Made by a program: the position numbers and the translations under genes
Part shown: one piece after another, positions 4,502 to 5,178 of the stretch
How the letters are laid out: each line of letters starts with the position of its first letter
Position numbering within the stretch: position 1 is the first letter of the stretch
Notes under the pieces: model-generated
Databases searched by the model: none
Seen by the model: the letters and a program-made list of their open reading frames with translations, nothing else
Told to the model about the DNA's origin: nothing
NCBI GenBank assembly: GCA_023135215.1
Contig: JAGLTP010000457.1
Span: 1 to 5,178, forward strand
Direction: 5' to 3'
Source: Candidatus Heimdallarchaeota archaeon
Lineage (GTDB): Archaea > Asgardarchaeota > Heimdallarchaeia > Heimdallarchaeales > Heimdallarchaeaceae
Length of the DNA: 5,178 nucleotides

Positions 4502-5178
4502 TTTCACTAATGATAATCCAGTAGGATGTGGACCTTTCACCTTCGGTGAACGTGAACCAGCCCAATACTTCATCTTGTTTAGAAATCCAGACTACTTTTT
4601 GGAAGGACCTTATGTCGAAGAAAAAATAATTACTATAATTCCTGATGAATCAACTACTTTCTATTCTCTTAGTGTTGGTGATATCGATGTTTATGATGGA
4701 CCACCTCCAGAACTAATAGATGTTGCAAAAGCTGATCCAAATATCTACATACACGAATATCTCGCAGACTTTATAATGTATCTTGGTGTGAATCAACGAC
4801 GCTGGCCAAACAATGTTACTAAATTCAAACAAGCAGTTTTAACAGGTATTAAAAGACAAGATGTTATTGATATTGTTTTCGGAGGAAGAGGCGTAGTTGC
4901 TCAAGCATCTATGAGTCTTCCAAGAGGACCATACTATAATCCTAATATTCCACAATATGACTATGATCCTGTTTGGTCTAATGCAACACTAGATAGTATT
5001 GGACTCTCTGACACTAATGCTGATGGTTGGAGAGATGCTAACGGAACGAATCTTGAATTCGACCTCTTAGTAAGTGCAGAATACCAAGATTCAACTGATA
5101 CTGCTCGATTGATGGCTGATGATATGGCAGACTTAGGAATACAGGTAAACGTCAAACCAGTTCTATGGCCTATTCTTT
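4497..5178 (+). CDS. ABC transporter oligopeptide-binding protein, segment after frameshift 2 (partial at right edge)
   Basis: This third-frame segment of 227 codons is uninterrupted to the window end. It carries the middle of the SBP_bac_5 fold: 'N-P-V-G-C-G-P-F' (the usual 'GTGPF' strand, with Cys replacing Thr), 'K-I-I-T-I-I-P-D-E-S-T-T-F-Y-S-L-S-V-G-D-I-D-V' (the 'ipd.s....l..GeiDv' element), and 'L-G-V-N-Q-R-R-W' with 'F-K-Q-A-V-L-T-G-I-K-R-Q-D-V-I' (the 'lN..kpPf.d.rvRqAi..aidr..i' helix). Next come a D-T-N-A-D-G-W-R-D loop that looks like a calcium-binding or EF-hand-like turn and 'L-M-A-D-D-M-A-D-L-G-I-Q-V-N-V', the usual 'la.dL.kiGI.v.v'. Joined segments give about 410 residues, so roughly a third of a typical protein lies beyond the edge. 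Sequons NVT, NAT and NGT fit an exported protein. The clean reading argues against an old pseudogene. Confidence 0.85.

Noticed and set aside
4961..5155. Minus-strand 64-codon frame, and another at 4194-4376
   Set aside because: Both lie opposite conserved peptide-binding protein sequence and are Ser/Thr-rich shadows.
3949..5178. Annotation of the peptide-binding gene as two or three independent genes
   Set aside because: The three frames form one collinear SBP_bac_5 protein. The middle piece has no start and there is no terminator or promoter between pieces.

Overview
The window looks archaeal and is visibly AT-rich. Its intergenic gaps carry archaeal-type promoter elements: A/T-rich TATA boxes, some preceded by purine-rich BRE-like stretches. 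The proteins also fit an archaeon: secreted proteins rich in N-X-S/T sequons, a single-span C-terminal anchor with a basic tail, a Pab87-like serine peptidase, and an archaeal-style oligopeptide-binding protein with a DxNxDGWxD loop. An Asgard archaeon (Loki-, Thor- or Heimdall-like) is my best guess. That is an inference from protein style, because no marker gene is present.

Layout, left to right. (1) Positions 1-529, minus strand: the N-terminal part of a secreted protein with a galactose-binding-like beta domain, cut by the left edge. (2) Positions 530-690: a divergent promoter region. (3) Positions 691-2307, plus strand: a membrane-anchored arylsulfotransferase (ASST)-family beta-propeller protein with an Ig-like membrane-proximal domain. 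(4) A 37-bp convergent gap. (5) Positions 2345-3775, minus strand: a cytoplasmic serine beta-lactamase-fold peptidase/esterase with SxxK, YxN and HGG motifs and a C-terminal beta domain like that of Pab87. (6) Positions 3776-3948: a 173-bp divergent control region. It holds a perfect 10-bp inverted repeat bracketing the TATA box of the peptidase gene, plus a 7-bp stem-loop at the predicted transcript start of the next gene. (7) Positions 3949-5178, plus strand: the first ~410 codons of an ABC-transporter oligopeptide-binding protein (SBP_bac_5 family), interrupted by two +1 frame changes about 85 bases apart and cut by the right edge.

The plausible functional unit is the divergent pair (5)/(7). 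The extracellular solute-binding protein would capture peptides, and the cytoplasmic Pab87-like enzyme could hydrolyse unusual ones (for example with D-amino acids) after uptake. The inverted repeat between them is well placed to control one or both. The two left-hand genes encode cell-surface proteins whose partners are unknown. No RNA genes, insertion sequences, CRISPR arrays or tandem repeats were seen. No gap between genes exceeds 300 bases.
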